A DNA stretch of 64,000 nucleotides from Volvox africanus. Lineage: Eukaryota > Chlorophyta > Chlorophyceae > Chlamydomonadales > Volvocaceae. The stretch is from positions 1 to 64,000 of the forward strand of contig BSDZ01000096.1 of NCBI GenBank assembly GCA_030268105.1, given 5' to 3'. Below the pieces are notes generated by a model. That model ran no database searches. It saw only the letters and a list, made by a program, of their open reading frames with translations, and was not told the origin of the DNA. This document shows positions 36,401-55,400 of the stretch, piece by piece. Position numbers and translations under genes: made by a program. Every line of letters starts with the position of its first letter. Position 1 is the stretch's first letter.

Positions 36401-37024
36401 ACATTCATCAACTCCTTTTCATCATCCAGTACGCAGCCTCCAAACCCCCCGTCATTCCCACGCAGATCCGGAACGCGTCGCTCTTCAGCGTCCTCCCACA
36501 CGTTCGGCCATTTCGCGTGTATGTCGGAGTTGTGCATCCCTTGCTCCATCTCCACCCAACAGCCAAGAAAACCCCCTCCCTCCACCGACACAGGCACGTC
36601 GCGTTTCCCCCTTTTCAAATGACAGAAGCACGTCTCGGTAACGCCACGCTAACCCCCAATCCCTCACAAACAACCTTAACTCCCACCCAGTTCGCGCCAT
36701 GAGCGGGGCCCCACGAGCCCCACACATCCCCCGACCCACTTCACAGGCACCATCTGCGATGGCGGAATGCCCAGCTCCCGCTGCGCCTCATCTAAACTTG
36801 CGCTCAAACGAGTCCACCGATCCAATGTGGAAGTAGTATCGCAGCATTGCGCCCGGGCCCGAGCCCACCGAGCTCCGGCGCCAGCACCGCTTGTAGTGGT
36901 TCCAGCAGAGCCGTCTGCAATGAAGACCTCTTCCTGGGACTGCTGCTGCTGGGCCGCTGATGGTACCAGCACCCACACCCGCGGGGGTCACATCCGCGGC
37001 GGCGCTGCTGGACCGGACATAAAC
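30466..37024 (-). CDS. AFG3/Yta12-type mitochondrial m-AAA protease, 5' end unresolved (reference)
   Basis: m-AAA proteases are hexameric, ATP-driven zinc peptidases of the mitochondrial inner membrane that degrade or process membrane proteins. Visible exons in transcript order: 37024-36740, 35881-35688, 34989-34821, 34423-34276, 34077-33948, 33700-33609, 33380-33179, 32971-32900, 32546-32372, 32102-31977, 31625-31515, 31107-31006, 30753-30466. Domains in order (about 695 residues): IMS part with [21 protein letters not shown]2 ([19 protein letters not shown]); Gly/Met-rich linker; AAA+ with [11 protein letters not shown], Walker A GPPGTGKT, pore-loop MFVGVG, Walker B IIFIDEID, second-region-of-homology [19 protein letters not shown]; peptidase with HESGH zinc motif; acidic tail. 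Phases match at every junction. Single inserted bases near 32388, 33977, 34342, 34978 and 35801 break frames in this copy only. The presequence and TM1 exons were not found. An alternative acceptor at 37123 would add 33 Arg-rich residues. FtsH-type chloroplast proteases are less likely given the AFG3-like IMS block. Confidence 0.9.
32284..32338. repeat. AT-rich inverted-repeat element, copy 3
   Basis: Same element as 18166-18220, with both 10 bp arms intact. Confidence 0.85.
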
Positions 37025-38363
37025 CTGTGCCGAGAGCGGGAAACGCAGCTTGAAACGGGTGAGCGGGAAGCGCCGAGCAGCCGTGAAAACCTTGGCTGCG
37101 TACCGAGCTATCCGGGTCTTGCCCTAAGGATCAAAAACCTCTCATCATGCATAAAGCTTGTACACAGCAGACATCCCACCTGGCCATACGTGCTAGCAGT
37201 ACTCCCATCACTTACCAATATCTCATCATCAGCATCACCAGGAATGCCCCAATGCCGTCGACACCGTAATTGTCAAGGAATATCACTGAAATTGCATCGT
37301 CATGAACACCACTGCCGCAATCAGAAAAGCTACTTCATCATAAGAACTTCCATTCCTAAGGGCACCGGCGCCATCCACGGTCTTTGATGACTGGCCAAAG
37401 CATGCTCATTTCTCTCCCATGTCAAGTACCCTGAACCCAGTGTCCGCCCCGCCACCACGTGTGTGTATGTTTGTAGGCGGGGGAAGGGGAGGAGAGGGTT
37501 CCAGGAAAGCCTGCGTGATGGCGGACGCTGAGCAATGTGTCTTAGTCTTGACAATTACATCAGGGAACCTAGGTGGAGAAACGGAGGAAGGAGGGATTTC
37601 GTAAATTATTACTATAATACTATGTTATATATAACATCAATAATAATGTAAAAGAGATATTTGCATATGTGTGGAGAAACAGAAATTAGATGGGAATGGG
37701 GAAGGGAGGCGGGTGCTGCCTTGGGGGGAGGAGGCGGGTGTTGTGGCAGAGGAGGGTATGCAGTGGGGTCAGGCAGGGAAACATGAATGTGGGGTTAAGA
37801 GGTGCGCCGAAGAGGCCTACTTGCGATGGGTGTGTTGCCATCGGGGCCGCCATTACTTACTCCTCAAACCTCTACCCGTTTCCCGCCACCAGACAATCAC
37901 TAACTCTGGGTTCCGGACCTCTCTACTGTTCACACACACACAACACACGTATATTGTAGTGGGTGCAGCAAGCTGCGCTGGGCCCAGCTCTGACCTCCTT
38001 GCTTGCATGAGCTGCTGCTGTTAAGGAAACTTTCCTGATTGGGTCAGGTCAGGTCAGGTCAGGTCAAGGATATATTATGGACCGGCAGACGGCGAAGCGA
38101 AAATGGGACTGCAGAGGATACGCGGATACAGATGCCTAATCGTCCCAACCCAACACCTAACACCTAACACTCAACACCTAACACCTAGCGAATGCCTTAC
38201 AAGATACAAACGCCTAACTCCTTAACTCCCCGGATATCAGACCCCTGACTCCGCACCCATTCGCGGCCGCTTCTGCTTCCCGCAATGAAATAGAACAGAA
38301 GAAGTTAAGAAAACAAAGAAATAGTTCAATAACGCAACTGAGTCCCCCGTAATCCGGTAACAG
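37025..38363. other. Head-to-head interval, copy 3
   Basis: Same interval. The possible alternative protease acceptor lies at its left edge (37123/37124), which would extend the first visible exon by 33 Arg-rich residues starting GKTRIARYAAKVF. The rest is non-coding as far as can be seen. Confidence 0.7.
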
Positions 38364-41300
38364 AAATGAGCCCAACGTGCACCTGGAGGAGCAGCTGCCC
38401 AACCCCGACCAGTGGCACGGATCCGTGCTGAGTCTCACCATAGAGGGCAACTGGCAATATTACCGGTGAGATGCCGGGGACGGGGCATAGGCTGGAGGCC
38501 CGAGCAGGGGGCCTAGTGCTTTGGGTGGGGGAGGAGGTAGGCGCAAATGGGTTGCTATGGCTGCTGCAGGTCTGGAGTTTGGGTGGGGCTGGCATTGGGG
38601 GGGAGGGGAGGGGACGACGAGGTTCCGGTTTTGCCGTACCTGACCTTCTGAGGAAAGGAAAAGAAAGGAATAGAAAAGGACTTGCGTGTGTAACCTATGT
38701 GAAAGTGGGGGGAGGATAATGGTGCACTCAATATGTATGGTGTATCAGATGTTACATTATCGTGGACGAGTTGTCTGGCCCCTACATCACCACATCCCGC
38801 TCTCATCCCCCCGGCCCACCACCACCCCGCGCACATCGGGGGCGCAGATCCAAGATCGTGCGTTACCTGCGGCAGATCGCCGTCATTACGCCGTACGCGC
38901 ATTTTTGCTTCACATATAAGGCGGAGGAGGACAAGAACAGCATGCGGATCAACTTCAGGCGGGCCGGGGCCATAGGAGGGGGAATGCACTTTTTCCATTG
39001 AACTAGACGTACACCAGGGTTGGGGGCTAGGCCCTGGGGCACCAGGCAAATTGGGGGCGGGGGTGGTTGCGTGTGGGAGGACATATAACCGTATTTTGGG
39101 GCGGACACACCGTCCTAGGCTCCTAGCACCAAATTAGTAATACCAACGCTCGTAGCGTAGTACGAGCTTATGCATCTTATGAAAGCGGTTTTAGCAAAGA
39201 AAATCACCTTATAACCCTAAAGATGTTGTAATTCCTGACGATCTTCCGAACAAAACGTTAAACTGCCCCCTGTTCCCCCTGCCGAGCGGTAACATGTCTC
39301 GTTTATCCATCATCCGCCCTGCCCCATGCGCCCCATCCTCCAGGCGCCGTACGGATGTGATGCCGCCGCCCCCACGTGCTACCAAGCACCACCCATCGTC
39401 CGTGGATTTGGAGCTCGTTAAGCGCCTCATCGCCGCCACGGGAACCAAGACACTCACTGCCTTCCTGCGCAAAGAGTTCGACTGCGTCAGCCCTGCGCTT
39501 GCCGGTGAGGCCTTCAAGAGCTGCCTGGGCGCTGCCTGGCCGGGCTGTGAAACCCGCCACGTGGATGGCTCTGGGGCTCACAAGCACACACTCATTCACA
39601 CACACGAGCACACACAGGATCCCATTGTACTTTTATTGTGCTCTTCAACAGCATTAACGAATTGTCAACTCGGCCTTTACTATTATTTTGTTGCTGCTGT
39701 GTTTGCGCGCGTGTGTGCAGAGCGGCTGGTGGGGGAGATGCAGGCTGGGGTGGAGGGGGACATGAGCCCACGACAGCTAACAGACAAACAGGTGTGTATG
39801 TGTGTATATGTGTGTGCACGCGTGTGATCTTTTATTGGACGTTGCCATGTGTTTGTGTGTGTGTTGGGTTTATAGGGATGGGATGGCTCCGAAGTGACGT
39901 TTCTGGTGAGGGCACGACGGTGGCCTGATGGTGTGTGGAGGTGCTTACGAGTTGGAGGATGCGAGTATATGAAGATTTTAAAACAAGAATTCACAGACGC
40001 AGAGATTCCTGAGGAGCTATGCCTCATCACAGCGCACATGCGGATGGGGGAGGGAGCTCTGGTAACCAATGTAATAGAGGGGCCTTCCGACCGGCTGACC
40101 GGGGTTAACTGGGGTTAGCCCGGGTTTAACTGTGCACCCGCTGCACACCACGCCAGCTTCCCCACATCCCCCGCCCTTCTTGGCCCCATACCCGTCCAGA
40201 GCGCATCCCCGTTCTGTGCAGGTCGTTCCGGCTGCACCAGCTGCTCCACGAGGTCCGCTTCGATGACCCCAAGGGCGACCACCTAAGTCCCGCGGGTGAG
40301 CCAGGAAGTCGGGTTCTGGGGACCTTATTCGGGTAACCGAACCAGGTGCCGAAGTCGATACGCAGCGGGATCTGATGACACCGCGACCGCATTCGGCGGC
40401 TACGGTATTTCGATTGTTGGACATGCAGCCCACTGGGAGTAACCCAACCGAGTCTATCAGAGCTCTCAAGCGGCAGGGACCAGGGCCAGTGGGAGAAGGG
40501 CCAGGGGCAGAGGGGCAAGGGGCAGAGGGGCAAGGGGCAGAGGGCAAGGAGCTGAGAGAAGGGGCGATACCCTTGATTCTCGCTGGCACGAGGCGGATCC
40601 CTCTCAGCAATTAACGCTCCCTAGCCACCCATGGACAGTTTCCTTCCCTAACACTCACGCACCTTTTCTGGCGCCCATTCTCTCCGCTCCCAGGGGAATA
40701 CAACCTCCGCCTGGGTGTTATGAAGGAGCTGGCCCCTGACATGATTGCCACCCACCAGGGGGATGTGCGGGTGTTCGAGGGACACGCCTTCATCGTGGAG
40801 GCGGCGGTCAGCGTAGGCGGCAGGGACATCAAGCCGGGTGAGTGATGGGTTTTTAACTAGGGTTGGGGAATCCGTATCAGTGTGGGAAGTCGTGATATGC
40901 CCGATCAAGTGTTTCCACATTACAAAGTCTGAGAAAGGGGACGCTCGGGGCCGAAGAGAGGTATGTGGTGACCTTTAGTTGGTTGCCACTTCCTCCTCCT
41001 CCTGCTCCTCCTCCTCCTCCTCCTGCTCCTCCTCCTCCTGCTCCTGCTCCTCCTCCTCCTCCTCCCGCTCCTCCTCCTCCTCTTCCTCATTATCAGCATC
41101 ATCTTGGATAACGCTCCATGACTATCACCTGCCGCAACACTACCCCTTTCGGGCAGGGTCTACAGGGGCAGCTAAAGGCAGGCTCCAAAACTCCTCCTCC
41201 TCATTCTTCAACGCCACTTGTCAACTTCAAAACACGCTGCCCTTTAATCGTTTGCGTTTCTCATGGCAATCGCAATCGCAATCGCATTCACATTCACATT

Positions 41301-43370
41301 CACATTCACATTCACACAAACACGTATATGAATACCTTCTGGACACCTGGTGCAGGCATCAACGTGCACCGCTTCGCCAACCGCATCCCGCTGCTATTTG
41401 AAGGCGGCTCCGACGTTATCACAAAGGACCGCCCTCAAGCGCATTAACTGGGCGTCCTACAAAATCAACCAGGCCACCGACAAGGTAACCGGGGAAAGTC
41501 CCCCACGTGGGGTGGCTTATCTATTTCATCGTGTAGTAACTATCACACCCCGCGTCACCTGCTGTCGTTGCCAGGTGATATCTTTTCTTGTCTTGCTCGG
41601 TCCTCTTCTCGTTTGATCTCTTTGCCCTCCATGCCGGCCTGCGGCACCGGCCCCGGGACCTATATCGCGTCCCCTGTTGCCGCTGCCAGGTGGGTGTGTT
41701 CGTGAGCATTGTGAGCACAAAGATACCCTTCAAGGGCGCGGGCAAAGAGTACATCGGTGATGATGTGGAGGAAATGGTGGCGGCGGTGAAGTCCGCGATC
41801 CAGGTTGGTGGGTACAGAATGTGCCTGCTTCGGAAACGACGGGAGGTGTTGAATGCGACGAGCCCGTGAGAAGATGTGAGGCGTGGAAGGAAACGGAAAC
41901 CGCAAACTCAACTTTCACGTGTTGCGAACGGGCGCACTTAAGTGCGTTATGTGTATGTGCCAAGAAACGTCTGTGTGTGTGTCTGTGTGTCTGTGTGTGC
42001 ATACGTCCAGAAAATGTGCTCTTCAATTATACCCAACCCAAAGCCCCACTTTAATCCCTCTCCAATCATTTCGCGTCGACACAGTGAACGACGTGCGACC
42101 AACTGTTAACATTCCCCCCGTTTCCCCTCCATTGCTCAGGCGTGTTGTCTGCAGCTCAAGGTGAAAATCGTCCGCGCGATTGCGGCCAAGGAGCAGAAGC
42201 AGCGCAAGCGAAACCTCACGAAATACATCCCGATGTTGCCAAGGCGGTCTACTCGGTTTTGGAACGGATGGCGGAGCGTGCTATTGAAGCAGGCGGTGGA
42301 GGACGTGGAAGCAGTGGAAGCGCCCTGGGGGACAAAGAGGAGGTGAAGCCCGAACAGGAGGCCACGGCGAAGCGGCGGCGGTTGGAGGTCCATGATTCGC
42401 GGCAGTTGCTGCCGGCAGTTGCGAGTCACGAGCTGACGGCGGCGACACTCCAGGCGCGGCTTACTGAGTATGTGGAGCGGATTGACACGGACATGGTGCG
42501 ACTTACGGAAGAGATCCCAGCTTTGTACAACGACACGCGGGGCTTGGATAAGAGCCATGGATGCTTTGTTGAACTGTGCATGTGTTTTGGATCATTGCAG
42601 GCAGAAGAGAATTGTATGGGGCTTATTTTTTAACAGCTTCAATTTTGGAATCGTGTACATTGGGTTCAGTTGGATTTGGCCGGGGTGGGATGGATTTGGG
42701 TGGTCAAAGGAGCACGAGTGGTATGAAGGGTCAATGCAGTCCCCTATGCAGCAGAAGTCATGATCCAGGTATTCCGAGTGGGACGCATCGGCAACCCCGA
42801 CCACTACCCGCCGAACCCCTTATTATAGGCCTCTGGGTTCAACCCTTGCTGGGAGTCCCATCCTCCAGGAGGGGGATGTTTGCCGCCTCATCCCAATGGA
42901 AATCAATCAACCTGTGGTCGGACCATCAGTGCCTTTTATTACACACGCCGAGGTTCTTCCCCCTTCTTCTTCCCTCTTCCTCTGCAGGCGCTCGAGTACC
43001 AGGTACAGCAAGGCCTGGCTGCGGGCGTGGCCAAGGTACGGAAACCACAGGGAATAATCACGCGCTGCTGTTTACATGTTACGAGCTCCCGAGCACCTTT
43101 TTGTAATGGCTATTTGGTTTGAAAATAGTGGACTCAATATTTATTACTCAGTAATTCCGCTACCTTAATGTTGTTTATCCAGGTGCCGTGGTAATTGCCG
43201 TGCATCACGACGCACGGCAAAACCCCTTTCCTCCTGGTGTGCCTTTCGTACCTCTGCCTGCTGTGCTGCAGGAGCCGCTCTACCTAGTGCCCCTCAGCGC
43301 CCGCCACAGTCACAGCCTGGAGCTTCACGCGAACAATGTCGTCGTGAAGTTGTTGACTGGATACACATGA
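38364..43370 (+). CDS. TOP6B: DNA topoisomerase VI subunit B, 5'-truncated (reference instance)
   Basis: TOP6B is the ATP-driven B subunit of topoisomerase VI (A2B2), which passes one duplex through another; in plants it supports endoreduplication. Exons: 38364-38465, 38848-38958, 39344-39504, 39721-39791, 40222-40295, 40694-40837, 41356-41484, 41690-41803, 42140-42495, 42988-43035, 43272-43370. All junction phases fit once single indels are ignored (extra T in exon 5, extra G in exon 7, missing C in exon 9). Recognisable blocks: TIEGNWQYYRSKIVRYLRQ and AVITPYAHF (end of GHKL domain), RRTDVMPPPP and KHHPSSVDLELVKRLI (H2TH region), LSPAGEYNLRLGVMKEL, HRFANRIPLLFEGGSDV, KINQATDK and GKEYIGDDVEEM (transducer), KEQKQRKRNLTKYIPDVA, then a C-terminal tail. 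About 468 residues are visible. Plant proteins are near 670, so about 200 N-terminal residues with the ATP-binding N, G1 and G2 boxes are missing. Intron 2 appears to use a GC donor. Confidence 0.9.
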
Positions 43371-44583
43371 CATTGTTAAACGGGCTGGGGAGGGAAAAAG
43401 GCAGCAACAGAGCTTCAGGATAGTGTGTGGTTCACGGGACCCACCTACATGCTAAATACTTCCCAGTATTGTCACTGAGTGAAAAGCACAAGACCAGGAG
43501 CTCCCCAGGAGAAGGGCAGCGGCCCCAGGGAGGCTGTAACATTACACAAGAGGGACGGCGCCAATGAAGATGCGTCAGAGAGTAAGAGGACTTATTGCTA
43601 GGATTGCGCGCGAAAGAGGCGTTTGGGTGATCAGGGTATTCGATGCGTCGTAATACACCATTTGAATGGTCCTCTGATTGTATTTTGACCCATCGCCGAG
43701 ATGGTGTCGACAGTACGCGCAAAGCTTGGTTGTCGATCAAGTATCAGGGTCATCTCTCCAGGATACAAGGAACGCCCGCAAGGCTGGCTGCACAGGAGGT
43801 TTTATATAGGCGTGCACGAGGGTCCGGGGGATTGCTCTCCGGGACAGCGGCGAAACACTCGGAAATGACAGCGGCCGGGTGACCGCCTGTCGTTTTTCCG
43901 AAAAATCACCCAAAGGAAAGGAAGAGCAGCACCTCAGCCCTTACAGAATACACCCAATGCCCCAGCCGTCTACATAACAACCATGTACTATGCCGCAATG
44001 CCCGCAGCTGCCAGGGAGACTCCGCAGACCGATAATGTACATATCAAGTAGCGACCCCATATACCAGTGAGATGGCGATGCGTCCTTTCCCCTTTGGGCG
44101 CCGTCACAGACCAAAGCGCGAAAGCAACTTTGCAGTAAGCAACTTGACACCATAAATCTCTCTGTCTCACCTTATCCAGGCAAGCTCTCCCTGCACATCA
44201 AAAAACACACAGAGCCTTCCACATCGGAGTTCATTGCCTAAACCACCTACCCCTGCCTCACCTCAAGTTACAGGCCTGTACCTGCTCGTCGTCAAGCAGG
44301 ATTGCAACATCAGACGCGCCCCTGGCGGTGACTGTGAAGCCCTTCAGGTTGCAAGTAAACATGAGAACTGGATGGCACGCCCACCTTGTTACACATCTCT
44401 TCGCGTCTTCTGCGCTTCTGAGGCGCCCTATCCAATGACCATACCCCGCTCACCCCAAACATTTGGATAGCATAATGTTCAGGTACACATCCTTACCGGC
44501 ACAGCAATGGACACACAGAGAGACATCAGCCTGGAAGAATACATACATGCCAATCACTTTTGCACCCTACAACCACCCGCAGC
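43371..44583. other. Convergent spacer, copy 4
   Basis: Same spacer as in copy 3, differing by a few single-base indels. No RNA gene or recognised protein is seen. Confidence 0.6.
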
Positions 44584-51142
<6,559 letters not shown>

Positions 51143-52485
51143 CTGTGCCGAGAGCGGGAAACGCAGCTTGAAACGGGTGAGCGGGAAGCGCCGAGCAGCC
51201 GTGAAAACCTTGGCTGCGTACCGAGCTATCCGGGTCTTGCCCTAAGGATCAAAAACCTCTCATCATGCATAAAGCTTGTACACAGCAGACATCCCACCTG
51301 GCCATACGTGCTAGCAGTACTCCCATCACTTACCAATATCTCATCATCAGCATCACCAGGAATGCCCCAATGCCGTCGACACCGGTAATTGTCAAGGAAT
51401 ATCACTGAAATTGCATCGTCATGAACACCACTGCCGCAATCAGAAAAGCTACTTCATCATAAGAACTTCCATTCCTAAGGGCCACCGGCGCCATCCACGG
51501 TCTTTGATGACTGGCCAAAGCATGCTCATTTCTCTCCCATGTCAAGTACCCTGAACCCAGTGTCCGCCCCGCCACCACGTGTGTGTATGTTTGTAGGCGG
51601 GGGGAAGGGGAGAGAGGGTTCCAGGAAAGCCTGCGTGATGGCGGACGCTGAGCAATGTGTCTTAGTCTTGACAATTACATCAGGGAACCTAGGTGGAGAA
51701 ACGGAGGAAGGAGGGATTTCGTAAATTATTACTATAATACTATGTTATATATAACATCAATAATAATGTAAAAGAGATATTTGCATATGTGTGGAGAAAC
51801 AGAAATTAGATGGGAATGGGGAAGGGAGGCGGGTGCTGCCTTGGGGGGAGGAGGCGGGTGTTGTGGCAGAGGAGGGTATGCAGTGGGGTCAGGCAGGGAA
51901 ACATGAATGTGGGGTTAAGAGGTGCGCCGAAGAGGCCTACTTGCGATGGGTGTGTTGCCATCGGGGCCGCCATTACTTACTCCTCAAACCTCTACCCGTT
52001 TCCCGCCACCAGACAATCACTAACTCTGGGTTCCGGACCTCTCTACTGTTCACACACACACAACACACGTATATTGTAGTGGGTGCAGCAAGCTGCGCTG
52101 GGCCCAGCTCTGACCTCCTTGCTTGCATGAGCTGCTGCTGTTAAGGAAACTTTCCTGATTGGGTCAGGTCAGGTCAGGTCAGGTCAAGGATATATTATGG
52201 ACCGGCAGACGGCGAAGCGAAAATGGGACTGCAGAGGATACGCGGATACAGATGCCTAATCGTCCCAACCCAACACCTAACACCTAACACTCAACACCTA
52301 ACACCTAGCGAATGCCTTACAAGATACAAACGCCTAACTCCTTAACTCCCCGGATATCAGACCCCTGACTCCGCACCCATTCGCGGCCGCTTCTGCTTCC
52401 CGCAATGAAAATAGAACAGAAGAAGTTAAGAAAACAAAGAAAATAGTTCAATAAACGCAACTGAGTCCCCGTAATCCGGTAACAG
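51143..52485. other. Head-to-head interval, copy 4
   Basis: Same interval as in the other copies, with only a few single-base differences. No promoter can be assigned with confidence. Confidence 0.7.
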
Positions 52486-55400
52486 AAATGAGCCCAACGT
52501 GCACCTGGAGGAGCAGCTGCCCAACCCCGACCAGTGGCACGGATCCGTGCTGAGTCTCACCATAGAGGGCAACTGGCAATATTACCGGTGAGATGCCGGG
52601 GACGGGGCATAGGCTGGAGGCCCGAGCAGGGGGCCTAGTGCTTTGGGTGGGGAGGAGGTAGGCGCAAATGGGTTGCTATGGCTGCTGCAGGTCTGGAGTT
52701 TGGGTGGGGCTGGCATTGGGGGGGAGGGGGAGGGGGACGACGAGGTTCCGGTTTTTGCCGTACCTGACCTTCTGAGGAAAGGAAAAGAAAGGAATAGAAA
52801 AGGACTGCGTGTGTAACCTATGTGAAAGTGGGGGGAGGATAATGGTGCACTCAATATGTATGGTGTATCAGATGTTACATTATCGTGGACGAGTTGTCTG
52901 GCCCCTACATCACCACATCCCGCTCTCATCCCCCCGGCCCACCACCACCCCCGCGCACATCGGGGGCGCAGATCCAAGATCGTGCGTTACCTGCGGCAGA
53001 TCGCCGTCATTACGCCGTACGCGCATTTTTTTTGCTTCACATATAAGGCGGAGGAGGACAAGAACAGCATGCGGATCAACTTCAGGCGGGCCGGGGCCAT
53101 AGGAGGGGGAATGCACTTTTTCCATTGAACTAGACGTACACCAGGGTTGGGGGCTAGGCCCTGGGGCACCAGGCAAATTGGGGGCGGGGGGTTGCGTGTG
53201 GGAGGACATATAACCGTATTTGGGGCGGACACACCGTCCTAGGCTCCTAGCACCAAATTAGTAATACCAACGCTCGTAGCGTAGTACGAGCTTATGCATC
53301 TTATGAAAGCGGTTTTAGCAAAGAAAATCACCTTATAACCCTAAAGATGTTGTAATTCCTGACGATCTTCCGAACAAAACGTTAAACTGCCCCCTGTCCC
53401 CCTGCCGAGCGGTAACATGTCTCGTTTATCCATCATCCGCCCTGCCCCATGCGCCCCATCCTCCAGGCGCCGTACGGATGTGATGCCGCCGCCCCCACGT
53501 GCTACCAAGCACCACCCATCGTCCGTGGATTTGGAGCTCGTTAAGCGCCTCATCGCCGCCACGGGAACCAAGACACTCACTGCCTTCCTGCGCAAAGAGT
53601 TCGACTGCGTCAGCCCTGCGCTTGCCGGTGAGCCTTCAAGAGCTGCCTGGGCGCTGCCTGGCCGGGCTGTGAACCCGCCACGTGGATGGCTCTGGGGCTC
53701 ACAAGCACACACTCATTCACACACACGAGCACACACAGGATCCCATTGTACTTTTATTGTGCTCTTCAACAGCATTAACGAATTGTCAACTCGGCCTTTA
53801 CTATTATTTTGTTGCTGCTGTGTTTGCGCGCGTGTGTGCAGAGCGGCTGGTGGGGGAGATGCAGGCTGGGGTGGAGGGGGACATGAGCCCACGACAGCTA
53901 ACAGACAAACAGGTGTGTATGTGTGTATATGTGTGTGCACGCGTGTGATCTTTTATTGGACGTTGCCATGTGTTTGTGTGTGTGTTGGGTTTATAGGGAT
54001 GGATGGCTCCGAAGTGACGTTTCTGGTGAGGGCACGACGGTGGCCTGATGGTGTGTGGAGGTGCTTACGAGTTGGAGGATGCGAGTATATGAAGATTTAA
54101 ACAAGAATTCACAGACGCAGAGATTCCTGAGGAGCTATGCCTCATCACAGCGCACATGCGGATGGGGGAGGGAGCTCTGGTAACCAATGTAATAGAGGGG
54201 CCTTCCGACCGGCTGACCGGGGTTAACTGGGGTTAGCCCGGGTTTAACTGTGCACCCGCTGCACACCACGCCAGCTTCCCCACATCCCCCGCCCTTCTTG
54301 GCCCCATACCCGTCCAGAGCGCATCCCCGTTCTGTGCAGGTCGTCCGGCTGCACCAAGCTGCTCCACGAGGTCCGCTTCGATGACCCCAAGGGCGACCAC
54401 CTAAGTCCCGCGGGTGAGCCAGGAAGTCGGGTTCTGGGGACCTTATTCGGGTAACCGAACCAGGTGCCGAAGTCGATAACGCAGCGGGATCTGATGACAC
54501 CGCGACCGCATTCGGCGGGCTACGGTATTCGATTGTTGGACATGCAGCCCACTGGGAGTAACCCAACCGAGTCTATCAGAGCTCTCAAGCGGCAGGGACC
54601 AGGGCCAGTGGAGAAGGGCCAGGGGCAGAGGGGCAAGGGGCAGAGGGGCAAGGGGCAGAGGGGCAAGGAGCTGAGAGAAGGGGCGATACCCCTTGATTCT
54701 CGCTGGCACGAGGCGGATCCCTCTCAGCAATTAACGCTCCCTAGCCACCCATGGACAGTTTCCTTCCCTAACACCTCACGCACCTTTTCTGGCGCCCATT
54801 CTCTCCGCTCCCAGGGAATACAACCTCCCGCCTGGGTGTTATGAAGGAGCTGGCCCCTGACATGATTGCCACCCACCAGGGGATGTGCGGGTGTTCGAGG
54901 GACCACGCCTTCATCGTGGAGGCGGCGGTCAGCGTAGGCGGCAGGGACATCAAGCGGGTGAGTGATGGGTTTTAACTAGGGTTGGGGAATCCGTATCAGT
55001 GTGGGAAGTCGTGATATGCCCGATCAAGTGTTTCCACATACAAAGTCTGAGAAAGGGGACGCTCGGGGCCGAAGATAGAGAGTATGTGTGACCTTTAGTT
55101 GGTTGCACTTCCTCCTCCTCCTGCTTCCTCCTCCCTCCTCCTCCTGCTCCTCCTCCTCCTGCTCCTGCTCCTCCTCCTCCTCCTCCCGCTCCTCTCCTCC
55201 TCTTCCTCATTATCAGCATCATCTTGGATAACGCTCCATGACTATCACCTGCCCGCAACACTACCCCTTTCGGGCAGGGTCTACAGGGGCAGCTAAGGCA
55301 GGCTCCAAAACTCCTCCTCCTCATTCTTCAACGCCACTTGTCAACTTCAAAACACGCTGCCCTTTAATCGTTTGCGTTTCTCATGGCAATCGCAATCGCA

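Larger units (their letters stand above)
28267..42381. repeat. 14.1 kb tandem unit, copy 3
   Basis: Third copy, 14115 bases, among the cleanest. It is used here as the reference for protease exon coordinates. TOP6B reference exons start in this copy and end in copy 4. Confidence 0.97.
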
